Assembly (NCBI RefSeq): GCF_039511225.1
Contig: NZ_CP154261.1
Coordinates: forward strand, 1,550,001 to 1,614,000
Reading direction: 5' to 3'
DNA length: 64,000 bases
From: Sphingobacterium multivorum
GTDB lineage: Bacteria; Bacteroidota; Bacteroidia; Sphingobacteriales; Sphingobacteriaceae
This document shows, piece after piece, positions 54,505 to 63,783 of this stretch (positions within the stretch are counted from its first letter, which is position 1; every line of letters begins with the position of its first letter). The notes under the pieces were generated by a model, which searched no databases, was not told the origin of the DNA, and saw only the letters and a list, made by a program, of their open reading frames with translations. The position numbers and the translations under genes are program-made.

Positions 54505-55008
54505 ATGTGGTGGACCATATCTATTGCTGTTCTTTTAATCGGTATAGCTTATCAGGATTTTAAACAACGCGCCGTAAGCATTGTTCTCTTTCTTTTACTA
54601 GCCATACTGCTTTTGGGACTTAAGTTGACAGAAAATTATTGGGAGGACTCTTATCCGGATATCTTGGCCAATATCTTGTTTTTGACTTTTCAGATGGGTG
54701 CCATTCTGGTCTATTTCAGAATCAAAAAAGGGCAATGGGGACGGATCATGGATCGAAAGCTGGGCTGGGGGGATATTGCATTTTTGCTCTGCATATTGTT
54801 GTATATGCCCTTTCTGAACTTTTTTCTTTTCCACATCGTCAGTTTGATCACCGCATTGTTGATTGCTATGGTCAACAAAAATTGGCGGAATCCGCAAAAA
54901 GGTATTCCACTGGCTGGTTGCCAGGCTTTACTTTTTTTAGGGTATTTTATTGCCGAACGGATGAATTGGATTGATTGGGATTTGATCGGTCAATCGTTTA
55001 TGTCATAG
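54505..55008 (+). CDS. Prepilin peptidase-like membrane protein (A24 type, short form)
   Basis: A 167-residue membrane protein with about five hydrophobic helices. The two aspartates of type 4 prepilin peptidases are in place: one in AYQDFKQRAVS after the first helix and one in the GxGD-type motif LGWGDIAFL. It lacks the N-terminal cytoplasmic domain with zinc cysteines found in full-length PilD/GspO, so it is likely a cleavage-only form as in TadV. It lies between the pseudopilin and the assembly ATPase, which supports pseudopilin processing as its role. Confidence 0.75.
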   Translation: MWWTISIAVLLIGIAYQDFKQRAVSIVLFLLLAILLLGLKLTENYWEDSYPDILANILFLTFQMGAILVYFRIKKGQWGRIMDRKLGWGDIAFLLCILLYMPFLNFFLFHIVSLITALLIAMVNKNWRNPQKGIPLAGCQALLFLGYFIAERMNWIDWDLIGQSFMS

Positions 55009-55046
55009 CATAGAAAAGTATACCGAATTATTAACAAAGAAGCATT

Positions 55047-56474
55047 GTGGGGACAGGTTATCATTTTTCAACAGAAATACTGCATGCAATCTCCCGGGAT
55101 ATCGCATGGCACTACCGTATTATTCCATTTGACCGGAATAATAAGGAAATTCATTTTTACACAGATCGGTCCACTGACCTTTCCGGACTGGAGAATGAGC
55201 TGGCTATTCTCTTTGATGAGCATATTATCCTGGAGATTACTTCATCGGCCCAGATCGAAGAGTGGCTCAATAAGCATTACTTTGGCGAAAAACAGTCGGA
55301 AGGAAATGAAGCTGTCAAAAATCTTGTCTTTAATGCAGATTTTCTTGATAATTTGATCTACGAAGCGAAACAGCTCAAAAGCAGTGATATTCATATCGAA
55401 ACGTATGAAAACCGCTGCCGTGTGCGGGTGCGTATCGATGGAATGATGGTAGAGCGTTATGTGCTGAAAAGAGAGGATTATCCGGCTTTGATCAATAAGA
55501 TCAAGATCATGTCCAATCTGGATATTGCGGAAAAACGCCTTCCGCAGGATGGTCGTATACACTACAGACGTAATCAGGATCAATTTGATATCCGGGTATC
55601 TGTACTTCCTACACTCCATGGGGAAAAGGTCGTGCTGCGTCTGCTGAACAACAATGCCACCAATATCCAACTGGATAAATTGGGGATGTCTCCGGAGGAT
55701 TATGAAAATTACCTTCACGGTGTGAAAAAGCCCAATGGTATTTTGCTGATCAGCGGACCGACAGGATCGGGTAAGACAACGACCTTATATGCTACATTAA
55801 AACATTTAAATAAAACCACAAATAATATTCTGACCATCGAAGACCCTATCGAGTATACACTGGAGGGTATCAACCAGGTACAGCTCAAGGAAAATATTGG
55901 GCTGAGCTTCGGTGCTGCACTGCGTACGTTCTTGCGTCAGGATCCGGATATTATTATGGTGGGGGAGATCCGTGATCCCGATACCGCCAATATGGCCATC
56001 CGGGCAGCTCTAACGGGACACTTGGTATTGTCCACCATCCACACGAATTCGGCATGGGGAACGGTATCGCGTTTGATCGATATGGGGATTCCCAATTTTT
56101 TGATCGCCAATACCCTAAATACTTCCGTCGCTCAGCGTTTGGTGCGCACGCTTTGCCCCAACTGCAAACGGGAGGAGGAGCTAACTGCTGATCTTTATCC
56201 AAGACAATTTAAGCCTTATTTTACGGTGCATAAGCACGCGGTTGCCGTGGGTTGCGCATCTTGTTATTTTACGGGTTTTAAAGGCCGAAAAGCGGTCTAT
56301 GAAATTATTCCGATGGATCAGGGGCTGGTGGACGAGATCAAAAAAGGGAATATGCGGGTGGACGAGCAACTGAAAGAACGAAAAATAAAAACACTTGGTG
56401 AAAATGCATTTGAGCTTTTCGCTGCCGGGGAAACAACGATAGAGGAAATCTATCCATTACTATTCAATTATTGA
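55047..56474 (+). CDS. Type II secretion/pilus assembly ATPase (GspE/PilB-like)
   Basis: A 475-residue cytoplasmic ATPase that powers pseudopilus assembly. The Walker A motif GPTGSGKT is at 237-244 and Walker B IIMVGE at 302-307, with Asp and His boxes between and after (IEDPIEYTLEG; LVLSTIHTNSAWG). A zinc-binding cysteine set is complete: Cys370, Cys373, Cys403 and Cys406 (CPNC and CASC). The N-terminal about 90 residues form a short N1-type domain. GTG 55047 is the only plausible start after an in-frame stop. The gene end overlaps the start of the secretin gene. Confidence 0.9.
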   Translation: MGTGYHFSTEILHAISRDIAWHYRIIPFDRNNKEIHFYTDRSTDLSGLENELAILFDEHIILEITSSAQIEEWLNKHYFGEKQSEGNEAVKNLVFNADFLDNLIYEAKQLKSSDIHIETYENRCRVRVRIDGMMVERYVLKREDYPALINKIKIMSNLDIAEKRLPQDGRIHYRRNQDQFDIRVSVLPTLHGEKVVLRLLNNNATNIQLDKLGMSPEDYENYLHGVKKPNGILLISGPTGSGKTTTLYATLKHLNKTTNNILTIEDPIEYTLEGINQVQLKENIGLSFGAALRTFLRQDPDIIMVGEIRDPDTANMAIRAALTGHLVLSTIHTNSAWGTVSRLIDMGIPNFLIANTLNTSVAQRLVRTLCPNCKREEELTADLYPRQFKPYFTVHKHAVAVGCASCYFTGFKGRKAVYEIIPMDQGLVDEIKKGNMRVDEQLKERKIKTLGENAFELFAAGETTIEEIYPLLFNY

Positions 56475-58441
56475 TGATGAGTTTGAGAACATTATATTTA
56501 ACCTTTTTGCTATTACTATCTTTTAGCATCAGCACTTTTGCTCAAAATGCGACAGAAAACTATGCGCGTGTGGAACAACGGCTGGAAGCGTTGGCAGGAA
56601 CAGTGCCTGGATTACAAAAGAAGGTGAAACTTTCCGTTTCGGGCGTTACGGCGCAGGAATTTCTACGGGCTCTTGCGCAGTCCAATGACTTGAATATCAA
56701 TGTGGATCCTACGTTGAGTTTTTCCATCTTCAATAACTTTACAGGCGAAACCGCTAAAAACGTACTTCTATTTCTAGCGAAAACGTATGGTCTGGATATC
56801 GACGTGATCGGTTCGATTATGACGATCAAAAAATTACCGGAGCCTCAACCTGTTCAGATCGAGAAGGATATCAAGGTACAGTACAATACATCAAGCGATG
56901 GACTAGGCTATGAACTGCAGAATGATCCCTTGGGCAAAGTGGCACAAAGGATCAGTTCACTTTCGGGTAAAAACTTAATCGTGCCCACACCCTTGCTCCA
57001 GAAGACGGTGACGGGATTTATGGCTGAAGCGCCATTTGAAACGGCATTGGAAAAGTTAGCCTATGTAAATGGGTTGAAATACCGCAAGACCAATGACAAT
57101 GTGTATGTATTTGAGTCCTTGATCCCCGGAGAGGAACTGTTTATCAATGACGACCGGCAGACGGATGTTCGTTTTAGACCGGACAATGCGAGTAATCCTG
57201 CAAATGGAGCGAATGGAATGAATCCGGGTATGGGTGGCGGGCAGCCAGGTAACTATGCCCTTTATGGAAAAACGGAAGCGGGTAGAGGAAAGCGTTTCAC
57301 GATACAGGCAACCAATACGCCAATTATTGAATTGATCAAGCGTGCTTCAGAAGAAGCGAATGTCAATTATTTTATCTATAGTCAGATTGACGGAAATATT
57401 ACGACCAATGTGAAAGATATTTCTTTCGACCAGTTCCTGACCTCTATTTTTCAGGGAACACCGTATACCTTTCGGATGGACAAGGATACCTATTTAATTG
57501 GAAATCGTCGCAACGAAGGACTACGTGATAACAAGATTATTCAGCTGCAGCACCGTTCCATTGATACCATCATGATGATGATTCCGATGGAATGGCGGAA
57601 AGATGTTGAGATCAAAGAATTTAAGGAACAGAATATGCTGCTGCTTTCAGGCTCGGGACCACAGATCCGTGAAATTGAAACTTATGTAAAGCAGTTGGAT
57701 AAATTGGTGCCGATGGTATTGATTGAGGTAACACTACTGGATATTCAGAAGGGAAATACGCTAAAAACGGGTATTAAGATGGGGGTAGCAGATTCCATTC
57801 CAAAAACGGGAGGAAGCCTGTCGGATGGTTTTACCTTTGGCGCCGGTTCAGTGAATCGCTTTCTGTCTCAGATCGGGAAAAATAATTCATTCAACCTTGG
57901 TCGTGTCACCCCCAATTTTTATGTGCGTCTGCAGGCCTTGGAAGAAAATAAAAATGTGGAACTCCGTTCTGTACCTAAGCTATCTACCTTAAATGGTCAT
58001 AAAGCAACGCTTAGCATAGGAAGTAAACGTTATTATAAAATTGAGACGCAAAATGTTTATCCCGGATTAACGAATACCAATGTTTTTACGACGCAATATC
58101 AAGATGTCAGTGCAGATCTCAAAATCGATGTTACACCCGTAGTTTCTGGTGACGATCAGATTACAATGAAAATTTCCGTAAATATTTCTGATTTTATTGG
58201 TACTGTTGCGAAAAATGAACCACCTCCGACATCCAATAGTAAGTTTGAATCCATTATCCGTGCGCGCAATGAAGATATGATTGTATTGGGCGGGATTGAG
58301 CGTACCGAAAATAGCAATAGTGGTCGGGGGATTCCGATATTATCCCGTATTCCAATCCTGAAATGGTTGTTTAGCAGCCGGGAGAAAAGTACACAGAAGG
58401 TCGTCTCGGTCGTCTTTATTAAACCAACGATATTGTATTAA
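56474..58441 (+). CDS. Outer-membrane secretin (GspD/PilQ-like)
   Basis: A 655-residue exported protein forming the outer-membrane channel. The signal peptide (LTFLLLLSFSISTFAQ) is followed by N-domains at about residues 50-340, with the STN-like segment SGVTAQEFLRALAQSNDLNI, and a Met/Gly/Asn-rich linker near 240-260. The secretin domain runs from about 415 to the end, with VELRSVPKLSTLNGHKATLS, MIVLGGIERTENSNSGRGIP and the closing SRIPILKWLFSSRE, all typical. ATG 56474 overlaps the ATPase stop; a TTG one codon upstream or ATG one codon later are possible. Gene order matches known sets. Confidence 0.9.
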   Translation: MMSLRTLYLTFLLLLSFSISTFAQNATENYARVEQRLEALAGTVPGLQKKVKLSVSGVTAQEFLRALAQSNDLNINVDPTLSFSIFNNFTGETAKNVLLFLAKTYGLDIDVIGSIMTIKKLPEPQPVQIEKDIKVQYNTSSDGLGYELQNDPLGKVAQRISSLSGKNLIVPTPLLQKTVTGFMAEAPFETALEKLAYVNGLKYRKTNDNVYVFESLIPGEELFINDDRQTDVRFRPDNASNPANGANGMNPGMGGGQPGNYALYGKTEAGRGKRFTIQATNTPIIELIKRASEEANVNYFIYSQIDGNITTNVKDISFDQFLTSIFQGTPYTFRMDKDTYLIGNRRNEGLRDNKIIQLQHRSIDTIMMMIPMEWRKDVEIKEFKEQNMLLLSGSGPQIREIETYVKQLDKLVPMVLIEVTLLDIQKGNTLKTGIKMGVADSIPKTGGSLSDGFTFGAGSVNRFLSQIGKNNSFNLGRVTPNFYVRLQALEENKNVELRSVPKLSTLNGHKATLSIGSKRYYKIETQNVYPGLTNTNVFTTQYQDVSADLKIDVTPVVSGDDQITMKISVNISDFIGTVAKNEPPPTSNSKFESIIRARNEDMIVLGGIERTENSNSGRGIPILSRIPILKWLFSSREKSTQKVVSVVFIKPTILY

Positions 58442-58444
58442 TCC

Positions 58445-59680
58445 ATGTTAAACAGGATCAAGGAAAAATATCGATTAAATACTTGCGTCGGCGTTTCGCT
58501 TCGACAGGATTCTGCCGGTCTTTCCATTCGTTGTTGCAAGGTCAAGTTGGAAAAAGACCAACTTGAAATTGAAGATACCTGGGAGGTAAACGACTGGGAA
58601 CTTATCACAAACAACAAGTACAAAGATACACCTGTTGCACTGCACCTTGATTCGAGGCAGATTCTTATCAAAGAGACTGCGCCTGTGGATCTGGATGAGG
58701 AGCGGTTGAAGTCTATATTCCCCAGCTATGATGCGGATCGTTTTTATCATGGGCAGTTGCAAGGGGAATCAAAGAAATGGGTGGCTTTTGTGCGAAAGGA
58801 TTATATTGTGGAGATGATCGACAGATTTGCAGTCTGCGGATATCAGGTTATCAAAGTGTTTATCGGTCCTTTTGTGCTCGACGCAATACTTGGTCAGATC
58901 AATAGTTACGGTGATGCCTACACTCTTGACGGACATTCCATACGAGTCGGTGCTGAAAACAAACAATGGCAAGAATATCGGTATGGACAGGAGTTCGAGA
59001 GCCGATTTGCCTTAAAGATTGGCGACCATCCGATTAAACCGCAGTATGTGACCGCTTATGCAATTGCTTTTTCAGCTTTGATGGCCGATTATATCCCGGA
59101 GTATGGGCTGCTTATTCCCGAAGTGGAAGAACAGCGTCAAAGCTGGCTTGAAAAGCAAAAGTTCAAGGTAAATCTGCTGATTATTGTTGCTGTTTTTTTT
59201 CTTTTACTGCTAGTGAACACGTTCTTATTTAGTCATTATTATCAGGAAAATATGGCCTTGGGAGACCGGGTAAATAGTCAACAGAGCACGGTGCAGGATT
59301 TAGGGAAGTTAGAAGGGGGAATAAAAAGCAATGAGCAGTTATTGGCTGAACTGGGATGGAATGGTGGTGTTTCCAAAGCCTGGCTGCTGGATCAGATCGG
59401 TTACTCCATCCGACAGTTTACGCAGATCAGCCTGGCACAGATCCAGGTCAACCCGCAATCAAAAGGACTGGGAAATACAGTGATCCAACAGGCTGACCAG
59501 ATTATCATCAAAGGGAATAGTCCAACTTTGGAAATGCTCAATCTATGGCTGCGTGAACTCAAGAATAATCCCTGGATCGCAAAGGTCAGTATCGAGGAAT
59601 ATGGCAACAAGCAACAGGATGAAACGATGGATGCCTTTACCATAAAGATAAACTACAATGATAAAGTGGAAGGAAATTGA
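58445..59680 (+). CDS. Inner-membrane assembly protein (GspL/PilM-PilN-like)
   Basis: A 411-residue protein with a cytoplasmic N-terminal part of about 235 residues of the actin-like PilM/GspL kind (CVGVSLRQDSAGLSIRCC; VALHLDSRQILIKE), one membrane helix at about 241-262 (VNLLIIVAVFFLLLLVNTFL), and a periplasmic part with a coiled coil and a ferredoxin-like end (FTQISLAQIQVNPQ; NPWIAKVSIEEYG). This equals the PilM plus PilN or GspL arrangement that links the ATPase to the pseudopilus. It starts three bases after the secretin stop and overlaps the next gene by 23 bases. Identification is by architecture. Confidence 0.7.
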   Translation: MLNRIKEKYRLNTCVGVSLRQDSAGLSIRCCKVKLEKDQLEIEDTWEVNDWELITNNKYKDTPVALHLDSRQILIKETAPVDLDEERLKSIFPSYDADRFYHGQLQGESKKWVAFVRKDYIVEMIDRFAVCGYQVIKVFIGPFVLDAILGQINSYGDAYTLDGHSIRVGAENKQWQEYRYGQEFESRFALKIGDHPIKPQYVTAYAIAFSALMADYIPEYGLLIPEVEEQRQSWLEKQKFKVNLLIIVAVFFLLLLVNTFLFSHYYQENMALGDRVNSQQSTVQDLGKLEGGIKSNEQLLAELGWNGGVSKAWLLDQIGYSIRQFTQISLAQIQVNPQSKGLGNTVIQQADQIIIKGNSPTLEMLNLWLRELKNNPWIAKVSIEEYGNKQQDETMDAFTIKINYNDKVEGN

Positions 59681-60200
59681 CTATAAAAAACGCAACAAGC
59701 TATTGTTTGTAGGTGCCGGGATTCTCCTAGTGCTTGCCTGGTTTTTGGCCTTCCAAAAGACCTATCTGGCCTATCGTGAAAACACGCGTCTGAATGGGTT
59801 GATCGGCAATGATATCAGCAATAGTACACAGTTTGATTTTACACGGAAGAGTAAAGTACTGGATAGCCTGAGTAAAGTTTATCAAAGTGACTCGGCAACC
59901 TGGAACGATAACTTCCTTTCAGAGGCAAGCCGTGCAATTAATTCGCCGCGTATTCAGGTCTATTTCAATAATCTCCCTAAGAATGCTATGCAGGTGGATA
60001 GTGCTGCTGTTAAATTTAAGAGCTTAACCTTAAAGGGAGACTATCGATCTATAGTCGCATCCGTTGCCGAATTAGAAAAAATCAATACATTGGGATATCT
60101 GAGCACAGTAACCTTGAAGTTTGACAATAGGAGAGTATCGGCCAATGAGCGTAAAGTAATTGAAGGAGAAGTGGGGTTTAAGGTGAAATTGGAAAAATAA
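59658..60200 (+). CDS. Inner-membrane assembly protein (GspM/PilO-like)
   Basis: A 180-residue protein with a short cytoplasmic start, one membrane helix (LLFVGAGILLVLAWFLAFQ) and a periplasmic region with a coiled coil and a ferredoxin-like domain (FKSLTLKGDYRSIVASVAEL). This is the layout of GspM/PilO proteins, which pair with GspL/PilN to form the inner-membrane platform. It overlaps the preceding gene and closes the main secretion operon; the gspF-like platform gene is located 3.6 kb away on the other strand. Confidence 0.65.
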   Translation: MIKWKEIDYKKRNKLLFVGAGILLVLAWFLAFQKTYLAYRENTRLNGLIGNDISNSTQFDFTRKSKVLDSLSKVYQSDSATWNDNFLSEASRAINSPRIQVYFNNLPKNAMQVDSAAVKFKSLTLKGDYRSIVASVAELEKINTLGYLSTVTLKFDNRRVSANERKVIEGEVGFKVKLEK

Positions 60201-60244
60201 ATAAATTGTGATTTGAAATAATTATTCATAAACAGATTTTAATT

Positions 60245-61003
60245 ATGAAAAAACAGATTTTTCTATTTGGCGCATGTCTGCTTTCTATTATGGCAGCAAA
60301 AGCACAAACATCTATTTTGCCAGTCCCTGCTTATAGCTGGCAAATTTCGCAGCTTCCCAGGGAGTTTAGTGGTAAATTACAGATTGGTTTTGTGAGTGGT
60401 ACACAGGGATTCCCAAGTTACGGAACTGTTTTAGCAGGAGGTGGATATACGAATGCGCAAGACGGGAGTGCTTTTCAATTGTATATACCATATTCCAATA
60501 TCTATGGAGGTTTAGCACCAAGGATACGCTTGGGAAGCTATAATAATGCCGGATGGTCAGACTGGCAGGACATGTATACAAGCGCTAATGCGAATAATTT
60601 GACTTCGAATTGGACAGCCAAAACAATGTATGTCGTCGACAAATTGGGGATTGGTACGACAGCTCCCAAAGAAGCACTTTCTGTAAACGGCAAAATCCGC
60701 GCGCAGGAAGTCAAGGTGGAAACAGCCAATTGGCCGGATTATGTATTTACCGATGAATATCAATTACCAACCTTGAAAGAAACCGCGGAATTTATCGAGA
60801 AGAACAAGCATCTTCCTGGTGTGCCTAAAGCTACTGAGGTTGAAGAAAATGGACTTTCTCTAGGCGAAATGAATAAGATCTTAATGCAGAAGGTGGAGGA
60901 ATTGACTTTACATCTGATCGAAAAGGATAAGAAAATTGAAAGACAAGATAAGCGGTTGGAAAAATTGGAAGGTATTATTGATCAATTTATAAAAGGAAAG
61001 TAA
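60245..61003 (+). CDS. Secreted protein with C-terminal tail-fibre-like module (copy 5)
   Basis: A 252-residue exported protein directly after the secretion genes. The signal peptide ends in MAAKAQ. The head (FSGKLQIGFVSGTQGFPSYG; IRLGSYNNAGWSDWQDMYTS) looks like the knob domain of phage or pyocin fibres. The shared module starts at KLGIGTTAPKEALSVNGKIR, with NWPDYVFTDEYQLPTLKETA, NKHLPGVPKATEVEENGLSL and a long basic coiled-coil end. Its place beside the secretion genes makes it a candidate substrate of that machine. The S74-type reading is by resemblance only. Confidence 0.7.
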   Translation: MKKQIFLFGACLLSIMAAKAQTSILPVPAYSWQISQLPREFSGKLQIGFVSGTQGFPSYGTVLAGGGYTNAQDGSAFQLYIPYSNIYGGLAPRIRLGSYNNAGWSDWQDMYTSANANNLTSNWTAKTMYVVDKLGIGTTAPKEALSVNGKIRAQEVKVETANWPDYVFTDEYQLPTLKETAEFIEKNKHLPGVPKATEVEENGLSLGEMNKILMQKVEELTLHLIEKDKKIERQDKRLEKLEGIIDQFIKGK

Positions 61004-61031
61004 ATTTTTTTTGTCTATTAAACCGAAAATT

Positions 61032-61709
61032 ATGAAAAGAACAAATCTATTAAAATGGGCAGCTTTGTCGTTTATTTGCATCCCATTTGTATCGAAGAGC
61101 CAATCAAACTACTTAGTTATTCCAGATACGCGTAGCCTCGCTACAGCGCCTGGCGATTATGTTAGATCCTTAAAGTCAGATTTTAAATTGGGTACATCAG
61201 TAGGACTTGATGCGAGTTATCACACGCTTGTTGGTCTCAGAGGCTGGTCGGATGACTCCGGTGGTCCTGCTCATGAAATGGCTTTTTCAAATTCAAAAGG
61301 TATTTACTATCGCACCGGTACTCAAGCAAGTGGTTGGGGTGTTTGGCGCAAACTTTTAGTGGAAAATACGGCCGGTAATGTAGGCATTGGAACCGATGCT
61401 CCTACTGAAAAATTATCCGTTAAAGGAAAGATACGCGCTCAGGAAATTAAAGTGGAAACAGCCAATTGGCCGGATTATGTATTTGCCGATGGTTATCAGT
61501 TGCTAACACTCAAAGAAACAGCTACATTCATTGAAAAGAATAAGCATCTGCCGGGTGTACCGAAAGCAGCGGAGGTTGAAGAAAATGGACTTTCTTTAGG
61601 AGAAATGAATAGAATTTTGCTTCAAAAGATAGAGGAACTGACTCTTCATATGATTGATAGGGATAAGCGGATAGAAGCGTTGGAGAAAAAACTAAATGAA
61701 AATAAATAG
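61032..61709 (+). CDS. Secreted protein with C-terminal tail-fibre-like module (copy 6)
   Basis: A 225-residue exported protein. ATG 61032 gives the signal peptide (WAALSFICIPFVSKSQ); an upstream TTG adds seven residues of no value. The head contains a knob-like segment (YRTGTQASGWGVWRKLL). The module (GNVGIGTDAPTEKLSVKGKI; NWPDYVFADGYQLLTLKETA; NKHLPGVPKAAEVEENGLSL) is nearly the same as in copy 5, pointing to a recent duplication of the tail with a different head. It ends at a bidirectional terminator. Confidence 0.7.
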   Translation: MKRTNLLKWAALSFICIPFVSKSQSNYLVIPDTRSLATAPGDYVRSLKSDFKLGTSVGLDASYHTLVGLRGWSDDSGGPAHEMAFSNSKGIYYRTGTQASGWGVWRKLLVENTAGNVGIGTDAPTEKLSVKGKIRAQEIKVETANWPDYVFADGYQLLTLKETATFIEKNKHLPGVPKAAEVEENGLSLGEMNRILLQKIEELTLHMIDRDKRIEALEKKLNENK

Positions 61710-61803
61710 ATCGATTTATACTTTTGTATGTGCGGTTTTGGAATTTTTATAAATTGGATACTTACGATGGATCAGTGATGCCTATTGTTTTTTAGATCGA
61801 AAG

Positions 61804-61839
61804 AAAGAGCGAATACTAATTTTCTTCTATTCGCTCTTT
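61804..61839. terminator. Bidirectional terminator between convergent tail-fibre-like genes
   Basis: AAAGAGCGAATA (61804-61815) and TATTCGCTCTTT (61828-61839) form a perfect 12-bp stem with a 12-base loop, with T-runs on either strand after the stem. Confidence 0.85.
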
Positions 61840-61856
61840 TTTATTTGTCATGTAAA

Positions 61857-62777
61857 TTAACGTTGTTGTGTTTTTAAAGCCTGAACTTCATTTTTCAAAC
61901 TTTTGATTTCTCTGCTTTGATCAATTAAATACAAAGTCATCTCTTCAATTTTCTGAAGTAGCTGGCGGTTTAGCTCTCCTAAAGCAACACCATTTTCTTC
62001 GACTGATTTTGCAGGAGCTATATTGGGTAAATGCTTATTTTCTTTTACAAAACTTGCAAGTGAATCCAAGGGCATCAGCTGATGATCGTCATTGAAGACA
62101 TAGTCAGGCCAGGGATTCGCTTCGACCTTGATTTCTTTTGCCCGAATTGTTCCACTTACGGCTAGTTTTTCTGTAGGATTGGCTGTACCTATGCCAACAT
62201 AGCCGTTGGAAGCAGCCTTGATGGCTAGAATACCTTCTGAAGAACTAAAAGTGTTGCCAACAACCAAATCCCAATCGTATGTCATAGGTAGCCTTTTTAC
62301 TAAATTAGGCTCATTTCCAGTTGTCAGATAAGTATTAAAACCAGTGTTAAAATTAATAGAACGTATTTTGATATATACAACTAAAGGCGCCGTAACACCA
62401 AAAGTTTCGATCGCTCTAACACGAAAAGCTTTTGTGTTAGGATTATGGTCTATAGTGAAATTTACCGCACCTGTTGTATATACGTTATTGTTGACCCGAC
62501 CGGCCTCCTGCCAGCTTGGACTATTGGCATGGGAGGAAGAAACTATATGTGTCGCTGCTGCAGCCATATTACCTCTCGTATAGGTTATTGATACTTCATA
62601 ATAAGCCGATGCACCGGCCGAGATGGGTTTTGCAGCTGCAAATTCAATAAAATCCCCAATCTTATAATCCGCTGGGAAAGTGACATTGGTTTCCAAATAA
62701 TCATTTACATTTTGTGCCTTTACAGCATAGCCAAATCCTGATAAAATCAGAATAATGAATAAAATAAATTTGTTCAT
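61857..62777 (-). CDS. Secreted protein with C-terminal tail-fibre-like module (copy 7)
   Basis: A 306-residue exported protein (signal peptide FIILILSGFGYAVKAQ). It is nearly the same as the next gene upstream on this strand: the head (VTFPADYKIGDFIEFAAAKP; ATHIVSSSHANSPSWQEAGR; VKIRSINFNTGFNTYL) and the tail module (GYVGIGTANPTEKLAVSGTI; NPWPDYVFNDDHQLMPLDSL; NKHLPNIAPAKSVEENGVAL) match with few changes. Unlike copies 1-6 the module reads NIAPAK rather than DVPKA, which shows a separate subfamily. The 48-base gap to copy 8 repeats part of the leader found before copy 8, so the unit with its leader was duplicated. Confidence 0.7.
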   Translation of the reverse strand: MNKFILFIILILSGFGYAVKAQNVNDYLETNVTFPADYKIGDFIEFAAAKPISAGASAYYEVSITYTRGNMAAAATHIVSSSHANSPSWQEAGRVNNNVYTTGAVNFTIDHNPNTKAFRVRAIETFGVTAPLVVYIKIRSINFNTGFNTYLTTGNEPNLVKRLPMTYDWDLVVGNTFSSSEGILAIKAASNGYVGIGTANPTEKLAVSGTIRAKEIKVEANPWPDYVFNDDHQLMPLDSLASFVKENKHLPNIAPAKSVEENGVALGELNRQLLQKIEEMTLYLIDQSREIKSLKNEVQALKTQQR

Positions 62778-62825
62778 AAAATATACTTTAATTGTGATTA
62801 AAAAACTGGACTTAAAAGAGGTGTT

Positions 62826-63764
62826 TTATCGGTTCATTTTTAATACATCAATTTCTTTTCTTAAACTTTCAATTTCTTGGTTGAGCGTTTTCATGCCCTT
62901 ATTTTGTTGAATCAGGTACAAAGTCATTTCCTCAATTTTCTGTAGTAGCTTGCGATTCATCTCCCCTAAGGCGACACCATTTTCTTCGACAGCTTTTGCA
63001 GGAGCTATATTTGGTAAATGCTTATTTTCTTTTACAAAACTTGCAAGTGAATCCAAGGGTATCAGTTGATGATCTTCATTGAAGACATAATCTGGCCATG
63101 GGGTGGCTTCAACCTTGATTTCTTTTGCCCGAATTGTTCCATTTACGGCTAGTTTTTCTGTAGGATTAGGAGTGCCAATGCCGACGTTTCCGTTAGATAG
63201 TGCTTTGATTGCTATGATTCCATTGTCAGCCGTATAAGTATTACCGACGATTAAGCTCCAATCGTAAGTCATGGGGAGTAGACCAATTGTATTGGGCTCA
63301 TTCCCCGTTTTAAGCGTACTTGTATAATTTGTATTGAAATTAATTGATCGGATTTTGATGTTTATAGCTAATGCTGTGTTATACCCCAAAGTGTTGACTG
63401 CTCTGATGCGAAAGCCGTGTGTTCCTGGATTGTGGTCTAATGTAAAATTAAAACCTGCAGTAGCATAGATATTATTATTGACACGACCGGCTTCTAGCCA
63501 TCTCGAAGGATTGGCATGTGACGATGAAACGATGTAGGTTGCTGCAGCTGCCATATATCCTCTGTCGTAGGAAATGGAAACTTCATAATAACCCGATGCA
63601 CCGGCCGCACTTGGATTAGCGGATGCAAATTCAATATAGTCCCCAATTTTATAGTCAACTGGAAAAGTAACCGTAGTCTGAAAATAGTCATTTGCATTTT
63701 GTGCTTTGGCACAGTAGCCATATCCTAAAAGGAGTAGGACAATTGAAAAAATAAACTTGTTCAT
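62826..63764 (-). CDS. Secreted protein with C-terminal tail-fibre-like module (copy 8)
   Basis: A 312-residue exported protein (signal peptide FIFSIVLLLLGYGYCAKAQ) and close paralogue of copy 7. The head has beta-rich segments (GYYEVSISYDRGYMAAAATY; IKIRSINFNTNYTSTLKTGN), and the tail module is followed by a coiled coil (LIQQNKGMKTLNQEIESLRK). It starts 19 bases after the gspF-like gene on the same strand, so gspF and copies 8 and 7 form one transcription unit. This link strengthens the idea that these proteins use the secretion system. Confidence 0.7.
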   Translation of the reverse strand: MNKFIFSIVLLLLGYGYCAKAQNANDYFQTTVTFPVDYKIGDYIEFASANPSAAGASGYYEVSISYDRGYMAAAATYIVSSSHANPSRWLEAGRVNNNIYATAGFNFTLDHNPGTHGFRIRAVNTLGYNTALAINIKIRSINFNTNYTSTLKTGNEPNTIGLLPMTYDWSLIVGNTYTADNGIIAIKALSNGNVGIGTPNPTEKLAVNGTIRAKEIKVEATPWPDYVFNEDHQLIPLDSLASFVKENKHLPNIAPAKAVEENGVALGEMNRKLLQKIEEMTLYLIQQNKGMKTLNQEIESLRKEIDVLKMNR

Positions 63765-63783
63765 AAAATATACTTTATTGTGG

